From NCBI RefSeq assembly GCF_900101845.1, contig NZ_FNAM01000025.1, positions 1 through 64,000 on the forward strand: 64,000 nucleotides of DNA, given 5' to 3'. This stretch comes from Sporomusa acidovorans (GTDB lineage Bacteria; Bacillota; Negativicutes; Sporomusales; Sporomusaceae). Each line of letters starts with the position of its first letter. The stretch's first letter is position 1. Below are positions 25,064-32,789 of this stretch, piece by piece. Made by a program: the position numbers and the translations under genes. Below the pieces are notes generated by a model. It was given only the letters and a program-made list of their open reading frames with translations, did no database searches and had not been told where the DNA came from.

Positions 25064-25426
25064 TTAGGGCACATCAATATAAACAGTAAGCGCCGCAACA
25101 GCTACGACAATCGTATCTCCCTCCCCAAGAGCCGGAAGTTTCAGGCCTTTTACATCAATCCCGCCTGCTACGGTTTCGACTGTCACCGAGCCAAAAGGTA
25201 CAGCCCGTTTGACCTCATCAATATTAACTTTTTCCGGTTGCGGGCAGCCAAGTTTCACCTCGACCTGCATCTGGCCGGGATCACGAATATTGACAATATC
25301 AAACAGTCCGCACAGGCAACTGCGCGACATGGCATCTTTTACTGCTTTTTGCGCCGCTTTAGTAACATTACCACCATGTAAATCAGCACCCATACCAAGT
25401 TCGACAATATAACGTTTGCGGTTCAC
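25064..25426 (-). CDS. Lin0512 family protein
   Basis: A 120-residue protein of the Lin0512 family (MNRKRYIVELGMGADLHG at the start, ending in an AALTVYIDVP strand). It is a small conserved protein found with acetoin dehydrogenase genes in Firmicutes; role unknown. It is the first gene of the operon, 56 bases from the sigma-54 start region, and an RBS-like GGGGTGATGGGG precedes it. Confidence 0.82.
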   Translation of the reverse strand: MNRKRYIVELGMGADLHGGNVTKAAQKAVKDAMSRSCLCGLFDIVNIRDPGQMQVEVKLGCPQPEKVNIDEVKRAVPFGSVTVETVAGGIDVKGLKLPALGEGDTIVVAVAALTVYIDVP

Positions 25427-25492
25427 CCCATCACCCCCAATTCCTAAAAATTCTGCTCTTGTATGATAAATAACCCTGTGCCTTGATTACTT

Positions 25493-25508
25493 TGCAAATC
25501 TCATGCCA
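25493..25508 (-). promoter_or_regulatory. Sigma-54 (-24/-12) promoter of the acetoin operon
   Basis: Minus strand TGGCATGAGATTTGCA, matching TGGCAC-N5-TTGCA at the -24 GG and -12 GC. It lies directly after the acoR terminator and about 65 bases upstream of the first operon gene. It presumably drives the whole string down to 7.95 kb. Confidence 0.92.
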
Positions 25509-25511
25509 ATA

Positions 25512-25562
25512 ATAAAAAAAAGAACTGTCACTCTTCTTTTTAAGAGCAACAGTCCTTTTTTT
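25512..25562 (-). terminator. Terminator after acoR
   Basis: Minus strand GGACTGTTGCTCTT pairs with AAGAGTGACAGTTC around AAAAAG, followed by eight T. A run of A on the other side would let it work on the plus strand too. Confidence 0.88.
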
Positions 25563-25629
25563 GTCAGTATTCAGAAATCTTGTTCTTTTCAAAAAATAAA
25601 TTGTTTTATTATCCAACTGCACCGGTTTA

Positions 25630-25678
25630 TGTAGCGTTACCTGTAGCACCCTGTAGCATCAGCGTATTACCCGCTACA
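25630..25678. promoter_or_regulatory. Probable AcoR enhancer sites (TGTAGC repeats)
   Basis: Three direct TGTAGC (25630, 25642, 25652) and one inverted GCTACA (25673-25678) in 49 bases. They lie 120-170 bases upstream of the -24 element and just past the acoR stop. The position and repetition fit an enhancer for the adjacent activator. Confidence 0.7.
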
Positions 25679-25698
25679 CTATGCAACAGTCTGAAACA

Positions 25699-27681
25699 CT
25701 AGAAAATCGAATATTTTTTCATCTTGCGATACAGTGTACTTCGTGCAATACCTAACTGGCTTGCCACCCGGCTTATATTCCCACGTTCTGCTTCCAGCAA
25801 TGCCCGTATTTTCTCAAATTCCTGTTCTTCAATCCGTTTTTTAATCTTCTTATTGTCCATTGCGGTTTCCTGGCATCTGCCTGCCTTAGGGCAACATAGC
25901 TCCGGCGGCAGACATGCCAGGGAAATACGATTGGCCTCCGCTATTGTACAGGCTCGTTCAGCTATGTTATGCAACTCGCGAACATTTCCCGGCCAGGAAT
26001 ATTGGCGTAAATACTCTATCACAGTCGCATCAACTGTATAATCGCGTCCCTGCTCTTGGCCGAACTTATCCACAAAGTGACAGAACAATAATTCAATATC
26101 CCCCTGTCGCTCGCGCAGCGGCGGAATGTCTATCTTGAAAACATTTAACCGGTAATACAAATCTTGCCGGAATGCTCCGCTTGCAACAAGTTGGTTCAGG
26201 TCTTTATTGGTCGCACAGATAATGCGGACATCAACAGGTATAACCTTATTGCCACCGATACGGGGAACCATTTTCTCCTGCAGCACCCGCAGCAAGGCTA
26301 CCTGCTGTTCTAAAGGCATATCGCCTATTTCATCCAGAAACAACGTTCCGCCGGAAGCCAATTCAAACTTTCCGGGCTTACCGCCGCGTTTGGCCCCGGT
26401 AAAAGCACCGTCCTCATAACCAAAGAGTTCACTGCCAACCAATTCCCGGGGAATAGCGCCGCAATTCAGGGCAACAAACGGGCCGCTGCGCCGGGAACTC
26501 TTATTATGAATAGCCTGGGCAAACATTTCTTTGCCAGTGCCGCTTTCCCCCTGCAAAATAATATTTGACGATGTAACTGCAGCGGCTGATGCCTGCCGCA
26601 CAGCTTCTGAAATGGCAGCGCTGTTGCCTAATATGTCATTGAATTGAAAAGTTGTATAATGACCGCTCAGCCTGCTTGGCAACGCATAAACCGGTTCGAC
26701 AGGCCGCAAAATAATGATTCCGCCATTTACATCTCCCTGTTTGTCAACAATCGTTTCACCGGATAAAATACAATGCTTGGCGCCGGTATGGTCGTCAAAC
26801 TGAAACTCTATATCGGTATAAGAATTTTTTCTATCCAGCAGCCGGTGGATCAGTTGGCTGTTATTCTTAAAAATTGTCTGAATGGGAATTCCATTAAAAA
26901 TTTTACTGCTTTTACCCAGTATCTTTTGCACATTTTGATTATATTCTTTTACTTTGCCAAACCGGTCAAATAAGATAACCCCGTCCGATACCGCATTAAA
27001 TATTCCGGACAACCGTTTATTCAGCAGCGACAACTCATAATTTTTCTGTTGCATGCCAAGCTGCGTGGTAACGGCATCTGCCGCGGCGACGACCATGCCT
27101 AAGGTATGCGAATAAGCCGCCTGCGCGGGGCCGGATACATCAAGAAATGCCACGATTTCCCCCTCAGAGTTAAAAATCGGTGCAGCCGAACAAGTCCACC
27201 AATGATGCTTGCGACAATAATGCTCCGCTCCCGAAACCTGCACTGGCTTGCCGGTCATCAAACCCACAGCAATCGCGTTGGTACCCACATCACCTTCCCG
27301 CCAGCTTGCCCCGGGTACAAAGTGGATTTTCCGGGCGCTGGTCAGTGAACTCCGATCGCCGAAGCACTCCATAACATACCCATGGACATCAGCTAATACA
27401 ACAATAAATCCTGAATTGTAAAAAAACTGATAGAGATTGGCCATAAAGGGTTTCGCAATGTTAATAATATCCTGGTTTTTTTCCAACAGTATACGAATGT
27501 CGGCACGCTCCAAAATATTTTGCGCACAGCCATCTTCTGGATTAAGAGCAAGTTGGGAACATCTCATCCATGAGTCTGCAATTTGCGGCAAAATGACTTG
27601 ATCGTTTATTTTACCATTACTGATAAACTCCTTCCAGGTTCCAGCTTTACCAGGCTTGTTTGTCCGCTTATCTCTGGCCAT
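25699..27681 (-). CDS. acoR: AcoR, sigma-54-dependent activator of acetoin catabolism
   Basis: A 660-residue enhancer-binding protein. Residues about 60-200 are a GAF-type sensor (SWREGDVGTNAIAVG, HHWWTCSAAPI), a known AcoR feature. About 225-320 is a PAS domain, and about 340-570 the AAA+ domain with GESGTGKE, GAFTGA and GGTLFLDEIGD. The end is a Fis-type helix-turn-helix. It faces the acetoin operon's sigma-54 promoter and TGTAGC repeats immediately downstream, so it is the probable regulator. AAA+ and PAS parts resemble the PocR activator at 4.6 kb, suggesting a shared ancestor. Confidence 0.92.
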   Translation of the reverse strand: MARDKRTNKPGKAGTWKEFISNGKINDQVILPQIADSWMRCSQLALNPEDGCAQNILERADIRILLEKNQDIINIAKPFMANLYQFFYNSGFIVVLADVHGYVMECFGDRSSLTSARKIHFVPGASWREGDVGTNAIAVGLMTGKPVQVSGAEHYCRKHHWWTCSAAPIFNSEGEIVAFLDVSGPAQAAYSHTLGMVVAAADAVTTQLGMQQKNYELSLLNKRLSGIFNAVSDGVILFDRFGKVKEYNQNVQKILGKSSKIFNGIPIQTIFKNNSQLIHRLLDRKNSYTDIEFQFDDHTGAKHCILSGETIVDKQGDVNGGIIILRPVEPVYALPSRLSGHYTTFQFNDILGNSAAISEAVRQASAAAVTSSNIILQGESGTGKEMFAQAIHNKSSRRSGPFVALNCGAIPRELVGSELFGYEDGAFTGAKRGGKPGKFELASGGTLFLDEIGDMPLEQQVALLRVLQEKMVPRIGGNKVIPVDVRIICATNKDLNQLVASGAFRQDLYYRLNVFKIDIPPLRERQGDIELLFCHFVDKFGQEQGRDYTVDATVIEYLRQYSWPGNVRELHNIAERACTIAEANRISLACLPPELCCPKAGRCQETAMDNKKIKKRIEEQEFEKIRALLEAERGNISRVASQLGIARSTLYRKMKKYSIF

Positions 27682-27978
27682 TTTAATCCACCTACCTGCT
27701 ACTTACTTTTTGTTATTGGCGTACACAGGTCTTCCCTCCACAAACTCTTACCCGGATAAATATATTTTAAAGATTTCGAAAAATGTTTTTAAATTCCTGC
27801 AATATTTTTTTATTGGCATACAGGATTTATATCTAAATTTGACAGTATAAGAAAAGTAACCTAACGGCATTTGAGATGTTATTAATAAACTATTATTCCT
27901 TGCAAAAAATAAACAAAAGTTTTAAGTAAAACTACACTTATGATACAATAAAGTCATTACCACTTGGGGAGGCAAATT

Positions 27979-28401
27979 ATGACAGATCTTTCGCTGTTAA
28001 AAACTCAGTTGCATAAAATCTACGAAGCTAATCCATTTGTCAACTTACTGCAGATGAAGATTATTGAAGTATCGGCCGGCAAAGCCATACTGTCAATGCC
28101 TGTACAAAACCAGTACACCAATTTCTATAATTCGGCCCATGGCGGCGCCCTGGCTTCCCTTGCCGATACTTCTATGGGAATGGCCTGTATCACTACCGGT
28201 AAAAAGGTAGTTACCCTTGATATGAATTTGAATTATATTCGGGACGTTCCCTGCCGGGAGGCTCTTACCGCCGTAGGAACGCTTATTCATAATGGCAGTA
28301 GAACCATGGTTGCCGAGACAGAAATTTTTAACAATCTCCAGCAACTGGTTGTTGCCGCCAGAGCTACTTTTTTTGTAACAGGTAAAATTTCTCTTGAATA
28401 A
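27979..28401 (+). CDS. PaaI-family hotdog thioesterase
   Basis: A 140-residue hotdog-fold protein with the HGGALASLADTSMG motif of PaaI-type acyl-CoA thioesterases. These hydrolyse aromatic or medium-chain acyl-CoA; the substrate cannot be told. The ATG at 27979 has a GGGGAGG site. It diverges from acoR; the 297-base gap between is AT-rich with no other feature seen. Confidence 0.85.
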   Translation: MTDLSLLKTQLHKIYEANPFVNLLQMKIIEVSAGKAILSMPVQNQYTNFYNSAHGGALASLADTSMGMACITTGKKVVTLDMNLNYIRDVPCREALTAVGTLIHNGSRTMVAETEIFNNLQQLVVAARATFFVTGKISLE

Positions 28402-28451
28402 TGTGGGGGTATCGTTCTTACTTATTATCAGAAGGGTTATACTTGCTGATA

Positions 28452-28491
28452 ATGTAGAAAAAAAGCCCTGGTTAATACCAAGGGCTTTTAC
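28452..28491. terminator. Bidirectional terminator between thioesterase and amidase
   Basis: AAAAAGCCCTGG and CCAAGGGCTTTT form a hairpin with A and T tracts on the two sides, between converging genes. Confidence 0.85.
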
Positions 28492-28501
28492 TAGTTCTGA
28501 T

Positions 28502-29089
28502 TTAACTGCTTAATTCGGCATAATAATCGCTGATTCCTCTGGCGATTGCCCGGGACATTTCTTTTTGCCAATTAGAATCTGCCAATTTCTTGGCTTCTGC
28601 GGAATTGGAAATAAAGGCCATTTCCAAAAGCACGGCCGGCGCATCCGTATAGCGCAATACATAAAAATTCTCTTCCTTGTCCGGATCCCCGTCGTCCCAG
28701 TCAGCCCTGAGCTTGATGTCGGGAAACGTATCTGTCACCTGGTTAATAATACAAGTAGCCAACTGATCACCTGCTGTTTCGCCTAATGTTGTATAAATTT
28801 CTGTGCCGTTAGCTTTCCCACTGGCAGCCGAATTGCAATGAATAGAAACTACCACTTCGGCCCCCCAATGATTTGCTAGTTCACAGCGATACGCCAGACT
28901 GTCGGTTTCTGCCTGTTCAGCCTTTGTTCTGGTCATTAATACCTCATAGCCAACGGCCTCAAGATATTTTTTTACCTGGCTGGCAACTGCTAAATTTACT
29001 GCCGCCTCCTGCAACCCGGTTTTGGCATTCACTGCTCCCGGATCAATATCTCCGCCAGCGTGCCCGGGATCTAAACATACCTTGGCCAC
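28502..29089 (-). CDS. N-acetylmuramoyl-L-alanine amidase (amidase_3), no signal peptide
   Basis: A 195-residue zinc amidase with LDPGHAGGDIDPGAV (first histidine), the later SIHCNSAASG histidine and LEMAFISNSAEA glutamate. It cleaves the amide bond between muramic acid and the peptide stem. There is no signal sequence and no wall-binding domain, so it may act on lysis or in the mother cell, like spore-associated CwlD-type or phage-like amidases, or be exported by another route. Confidence 0.88.
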   Translation of the reverse strand: MAKVCLDPGHAGGDIDPGAVNAKTGLQEAAVNLAVASQVKKYLEAVGYEVLMTRTKAEQAETDSLAYRCELANHWGAEVVVSIHCNSAASGKANGTEIYTTLGETAGDQLATCIINQVTDTFPDIKLRADWDDGDPDKEENFYVLRYTDAPAVLLEMAFISNSAEAKKLADSNWQKEMSRAIARGISDYYAELSS

Positions 29090-29330
29090 TGCTATTCCCT
29101 CCCTTCTACTTTACTATAATATATTCTCAAAACAGTATAACGTTAAATGACAATAAGATAATTAGAAATTAATAGATTAAATTACTTTACTTTTTTTAGA
29201 TATGATAGTATACTTAATTTGCCCGTATAGGCCCGAGGAATTTTCCATTAGTCCTTCTCATTTAGAGAAGCCCAATGAGTAAATCTTCTAAAGCTAAGTC
29301 AGGGTAATCTTTATGAGGAGGTCATATATA

Positions 29331-29636
29331 ATGGCCGAAGACAAAACTTTAACATGCCGCGATTGTGGCGCTGAATTCGTATTCTCAGCTTCTGAACAGG
29401 ATTTCTTTGCAGAAAAGGGATTCACCAACGAACCTGGACGCTGTCCGGCATGCCGCGCTGCCCGCAAACAACAAAACCGTGGCGGATTTGGCCGCAACAA
29501 TTATCAACAGCGCGAAATGTATGATGTAACTTGCGCTGCTTGCGGTTGCCAAACCCAAGTACCGTTCCGTCCCAGCAATGATCGTCCTGTTTACTGCCGA
29601 GATTGCTTTACTCAACAAAACGGTAAACGTTATTAA
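29331..29636 (+). CDS. Zinc-ribbon protein (CxxC-x17-CxxC type)
   Basis: A 101-residue cytoplasmic protein with two zinc-ribbon-like modules: CRDCG (near residue 9) with CPACR, then CAACGC with CRDCF. The family is small, abundant and widespread in anaerobic Firmicutes; function unknown. The start at 29331 is fixed by AGGAGG 8 bases upstream. Confidence 0.8.
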   Translation: MAEDKTLTCRDCGAEFVFSASEQDFFAEKGFTNEPGRCPACRAARKQQNRGGFGRNNYQQREMYDVTCAACGCQTQVPFRPSNDRPVYCRDCFTQQNGKRY

Positions 29637-29642
29637 GATTTT

Positions 29643-29676
29643 AACTCCTTTGCCTAGGCAAGGGAGTTTTCTTTTT
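29643..29676 (+). terminator. Terminator after the zinc-ribbon gene
   Basis: AACTCCTTTGCC and GGCAAGGGAGTT form a hairpin followed by TTCTTTTT, starting 7 bases after the stop. Confidence 0.9.
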
Positions 29677-29685
29677 ATTAAGCAG

Positions 29686-29728
29686 GGAAAGGCTAAGTTT
29701 ACTCCGACCGGGTAAACTTAGCCTTTCC
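29686..29728. repeat. Perfect 17-bp inverted repeat
   Basis: GGAAAGGCTAAGTTTAC and its exact inverse GTAAACTTAGCCTTTCC around a 9-base loop. There is no long T tract, so it may be a weak terminator of the DUF1294 gene or a processing hairpin. Confidence 0.7.
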
Positions 29729-29764
29729 GCTATTAGGTTCACAAATATAGGAATTTCCCACTTC

Positions 29765-30052
29765 TTATTTCCACAACATGTATAAACAGAAAATATTAAT
29801 AAAAAATAGTATAGGAATCCCGATGACGAAATTTTGATGCAGGGTCTTATGACGATGAACATACATGCCGATAAGTACACCTGCCGCACCAAATAGCAAG
29901 GCTATTAAAAAAAATGTTCTCTCGCGAATTCTTCGAGCTTGGATGCGGGCAAAGCACTTGTCAGCCCAAACTGTAACAAACGCAATCAAATTCCAGCAAA
30001 AATATAACGCAAGCTCTATATTCAAAGCCTTATGAATAAAATCAACTACCAT
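29765..30052 (-). CDS. DUF1294 membrane protein
   Basis: A 95-residue protein with three hydrophobic segments and the DUF1294 pattern (ADKCFARIQARRIRERTFF, then GAAGVLIGMYVHRHKT). Family members are small inner-membrane proteins of unknown function, often linked to cold-shock proteins; no such partner is visible here. Confidence 0.85.
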   Translation of the reverse strand: MVVDFIHKALNIELALYFCWNLIAFVTVWADKCFARIQARRIRERTFFLIALLFGAAGVLIGMYVHRHKTLHQNFVIGIPILFFINIFCLYMLWK

Positions 30053-30094
30053 AAAATACTTTACCTTTAAAAAAATTTCATAATCTTATATTTG

Positions 30095-30964
30095 CTAAAT
30101 ATATTTGGTAGGCAGACTATCCCGCTTCACTTCCGGGGGAATAACAATTTTATCTACCTGGTTAAATTTAGAAAAAGTAACAGTGGTATTTAACCTAGCT
30201 TGATTAAACATTTCCCTGATAGCTGCTTTTTGTCCGGAAGGAATTTCCTGCAAGTTTGCAATATTTTCACCAACTGCGGCCAGAAAGCCTGACATATCCA
30301 TATCCATTTTAGAAATGGTTGCGGTTTTTTTATCAATTGTCACCGTATACGTAAAATTCCCCAAACCGTTAAATAAACTTTCCGGTAATTTAATATTTTT
30401 CATGCCGGAGGAGACAATCGCCTGTTCAATATTTTTCCTTAAATAACTTCCATCCATGGTAACGGAGAAAACTTGGGATCCCGCTGTTTCGCCGATGAGT
30501 TCCACGCCGATAATAGCCTGAGAGTAGTTTGCATATTCATCAATCGGGTTATAATAGGGCATGCTTTGCTTTATCCAATGATTATCAGCATTTGTGTAAA
30601 CAGTAAGCTGATCCTTCGATTCTTCGATATATTGTATAACCTTTTGTTCATTTTTTTGCGAAGCATTGGCCAGTGAAATATTCATCACATTTTTGATTAC
30701 CATTGGCTTGGTTTGCGCATCACATTCGCCGCTCACCATAATATCCATTTTGTTGCCTTGTATCGACATAGAACCGGTTGTGTTGATTGTCATATGATAG
30801 TTATCTTGTGCGTGTAATTTTTCATAGGCTTGGGTCACAAATGTTTTATAGTCCGTAATTTCTGCCGGTACTGCGGGAGCGGCACCACAGATTGAGGACC
30901 ATATTGTAATCAGCAAGACAGGTATCATCATCGCCCAATACTTCATCCTAAGCATGTTATTCAT
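30095..30964 (-). CDS. Secreted protein, probable DUF6612-like
   Basis: A 289-residue exported protein. Residues 1-28 form a signal peptide (basic start, hydrophobic core, cut after a GAA/APA region). The rest is a beta-rich domain with TGSMSIQGNKMDIMVSG, resembling LppX/LprAFG-fold proteins such as DUF6612, which may bind lipids. The signal has no lipobox cysteine. RBS GGAAGGAA upstream. Role not known. Confidence 0.6.
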   Translation of the reverse strand: MNNMLRMKYWAMMIPVLLITIWSSICGAAPAVPAEITDYKTFVTQAYEKLHAQDNYHMTINTTGSMSIQGNKMDIMVSGECDAQTKPMVIKNVMNISLANASQKNEQKVIQYIEESKDQLTVYTNADNHWIKQSMPYYNPIDEYANYSQAIIGVELIGETAGSQVFSVTMDGSYLRKNIEQAIVSSGMKNIKLPESLFNGLGNFTYTVTIDKKTATISKMDMDMSGFLAAVGENIANLQEIPSGQKAAIREMFNQARLNTTVTFSKFNQVDKIVIPPEVKRDSLPTKYI

Positions 30965-31067
30965 TCCTTCCTTTTCTATGATCTTGATCTCGGTATTGCC
31001 CTATCTGATCCTTTTTCTACCATAAACGAAAATTTCCTTTAAATTAAATTAACTTTCACCTATAATA

Positions 31068-31098
31068 CAAAAGCCACTCTTCAGTGGCTTTTGTTATT
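31068..31098. terminator. Bidirectional terminator
   Basis: AAAAGCCACT and AGTGGCTTTT stem with a 4-6 base loop, lying 16 bases beyond the stop of the 31114-32172 gene on the minus strand. Confidence 0.82.
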
Positions 31099-31113
31099 TG
31101 ACATTTTCTGTAG

Positions 31114-32172
31114 TTACTGGGGTAAAGCGATAATCCTTACCGGCAAATTCGATGCTCCCGGCGGACTGAAAGTCAGTGATAATGGGTCTCCACCTTCAAA
31201 AGTACCTAAAAAAGCAAAATCTTTCTTTTTACTGTCACCAAAGTACAGCTTATCGCGTGGTATCGGCAACGGACTCCAATATACCTCCGGGTGGTTTATT
31301 TTTATGGCACCGGCAAACTCGCCTCCCATTGGCGCCAAGTAGTAAGAAATTCTGCCGCCTTTTTTTGATGGGAGTAAAACCTGGTAGACAACGCCATAAT
31401 TGCCATAATTAACGACTTCTGACCCGTCAGTAGCATCAATTCCTTTTAAATAAGAATCAATCGCATTATCAGCCAGGGTTAAGCCAATAGCGCCATCATG
31501 AACCGGATCATATGGCTCAATTGGCGAAACAATGCGGTTTGCTCCGGCAAAAGTACCCCGCAAATGCCAGCGGTCAGCCGGCAGTACCGCCAATCTTTGG
31601 GAAAACGTAATACTATTTTCATTTACAGGCAGCATTATCACTTTAACAGTAATCGGGCCATCCACCGTAAAATCGTAAATACCGTTAATCAGCATATTCG
31701 GCATCATAATGGCTTTTTCTATATTTGCCGATAAAGGTATGGTGCCTCCTGGAGGAACATTGACCGTGTATGTATTTTTCTCAGCAAAGTAAGCCCGCTG
31801 TGTTTCTTTTCCTACTTCAAACCAGGAATATCCCGGTCCCCCCAATACGGCTTGCCTAACCGCAACATGCGCTGGTTTATTTTCCCTGTTCTCCAATAAT
31901 ACAGACATCTTTTTTACATCATTGGTATCATTTACATGGTAAAAAAAGAGACGCGCACTGCCAGCGATCTTATCTTGATATAAAATTCCATCATGATTTA
32001 CCATTTCCGGACTATCGGAGAACAAAAGTTTACCACCGTTAGATTGGCTTATTGCCGGCCACTCCGGGAGATTTTCTATGTCCAAGCCGCTAGGTCCATC
32101 GGCTGCAGTCGCCTCACTGCCCAGATTCACAACTAACAGTATAAGATACACTATCCACGTTATCGGTTTCAT
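31114..32172 (-). CDS. Secreted protein of unknown function
   Basis: A 352-residue protein with a cleavable signal peptide (residues 1-23). No catalytic motif is recognised. The mature part is beta-rich, with PGGTIPLSANIEKA and VPPGG-type turns that resemble cell-surface or copper amine oxidase-associated domains in sporomusal proteins. Its 5' leader contains the terminator-like element shared with xdhA (32194-32262). I do not assign a role. Confidence 0.7.
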   Translation of the reverse strand: MKPITWIVYLILLVVNLGSEATAADGPSGLDIENLPEWPAISQSNGGKLLFSDSPEMVNHDGILYQDKIAGSARLFFYHVNDTNDVKKMSVLLENRENKPAHVAVRQAVLGGPGYSWFEVGKETQRAYFAEKNTYTVNVPPGGTIPLSANIEKAIMMPNMLINGIYDFTVDGPITVKVIMLPVNENSITFSQRLAVLPADRWHLRGTFAGANRIVSPIEPYDPVHDGAIGLTLADNAIDSYLKGIDATDGSEVVNYGNYGVVYQVLLPSKKGGRISYYLAPMGGEFAGAIKINHPEVYWSPLPIPRDKLYFGDSKKKDFAFLGTFEGGDPLSLTFSPPGASNLPVRIIALPQ

Positions 32173-32193
32173 TCATTTCCTCCCCATAAAAAT

Positions 32194-32262
32194 AAGACTG
32201 GGCTTGTGCCAAGTCTTTTAGGACACATGTAGACAAACGTCTTAACCGTTTTCAGATTCGCC
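32194..32262 (-). promoter_or_regulatory. Candidate leader RNA element, copy before the secreted-protein gene
   Basis: Minus strand GTTAAGACGTTTGTCT hairpin, then GTCC, then GACTTGGCACAAGCCCAGTC with a T tract just before the RBS. The last part is shared with the leader before xdhA. The 3' hairpin can act as a terminator, so an attenuation role is possible. Confidence 0.5.
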
Positions 32263-32434
32263 ATTAAATGTCAAATTCCTTTAAATTTAGCTAACTTTCA
32301 ACTTCAAATATTATAATTCATAAAAAATGTACTTTTAAGGCTATTCTAACTTCTCCTCATTATGTTACAATGCTCATAGAAAATCAATGAGGCCGCCTCA
32401 AAACGTGCGGTAAAACCAGTGGGAGGTACGGCGC

Positions 32435-32788
32435 ATGCATAAAAGAAGAGCCGCATGGAGTGTTTTTTTTCTTGCCATTAGTTTATTTATGCTCTGTATG
32501 CCCCTAGAAGCGGCCGGAGCAAAAACCACAGCCAAAGCACCTGGCAGCCAGCAATCCCTTTCTCAACGTGCGGGCAATCCAAAAGTAATGCAGTTGCAGC
32601 AACTGTTAGCCGATACCGGATTTTATCCAGGCTCGATGACCGGCATTTTGGATCATTCCACCAAAGAGGCAATTTCCCGGGCACAGGCAAAATTCAAGTT
32701 AAAACAAACCGGCAATTATGATCAAAAGCTAGCTAATATACTAGCCCGTGAAGCTAAAAGTAAACCCCAGCGATATCGTAAAATATAG
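32435..32788 (+). CDS. Secreted peptidoglycan-binding protein
   Basis: A 117-residue protein with a signal peptide (cut near residue 27, before KTTAKAPGS) and a single PG_binding_1 domain (VMQLQQLLADTGFYPGSMTG). It probably anchors to the cell wall. It converges on the FapA gene with 1 base between stops. RBS GGGAGG upstream of the ATG. Confidence 0.82.
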   Translation: MHKRRAAWSVFFLAISLFMLCMPLEAAGAKTTAKAPGSQQSLSQRAGNPKVMQLQQLLADTGFYPGSMTGILDHSTKEAISRAQAKFKLKQTGNYDQKLANILAREAKSKPQRYRKI

Positions 32789-32789
32789 A

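Noticed and set aside
25630-25678. TGTAGC repeats read as CRISPR-like or tandem repeat
   Set aside because: Too short and irregular in spacing; they fit enhancer sites beside a sigma-54 activator.
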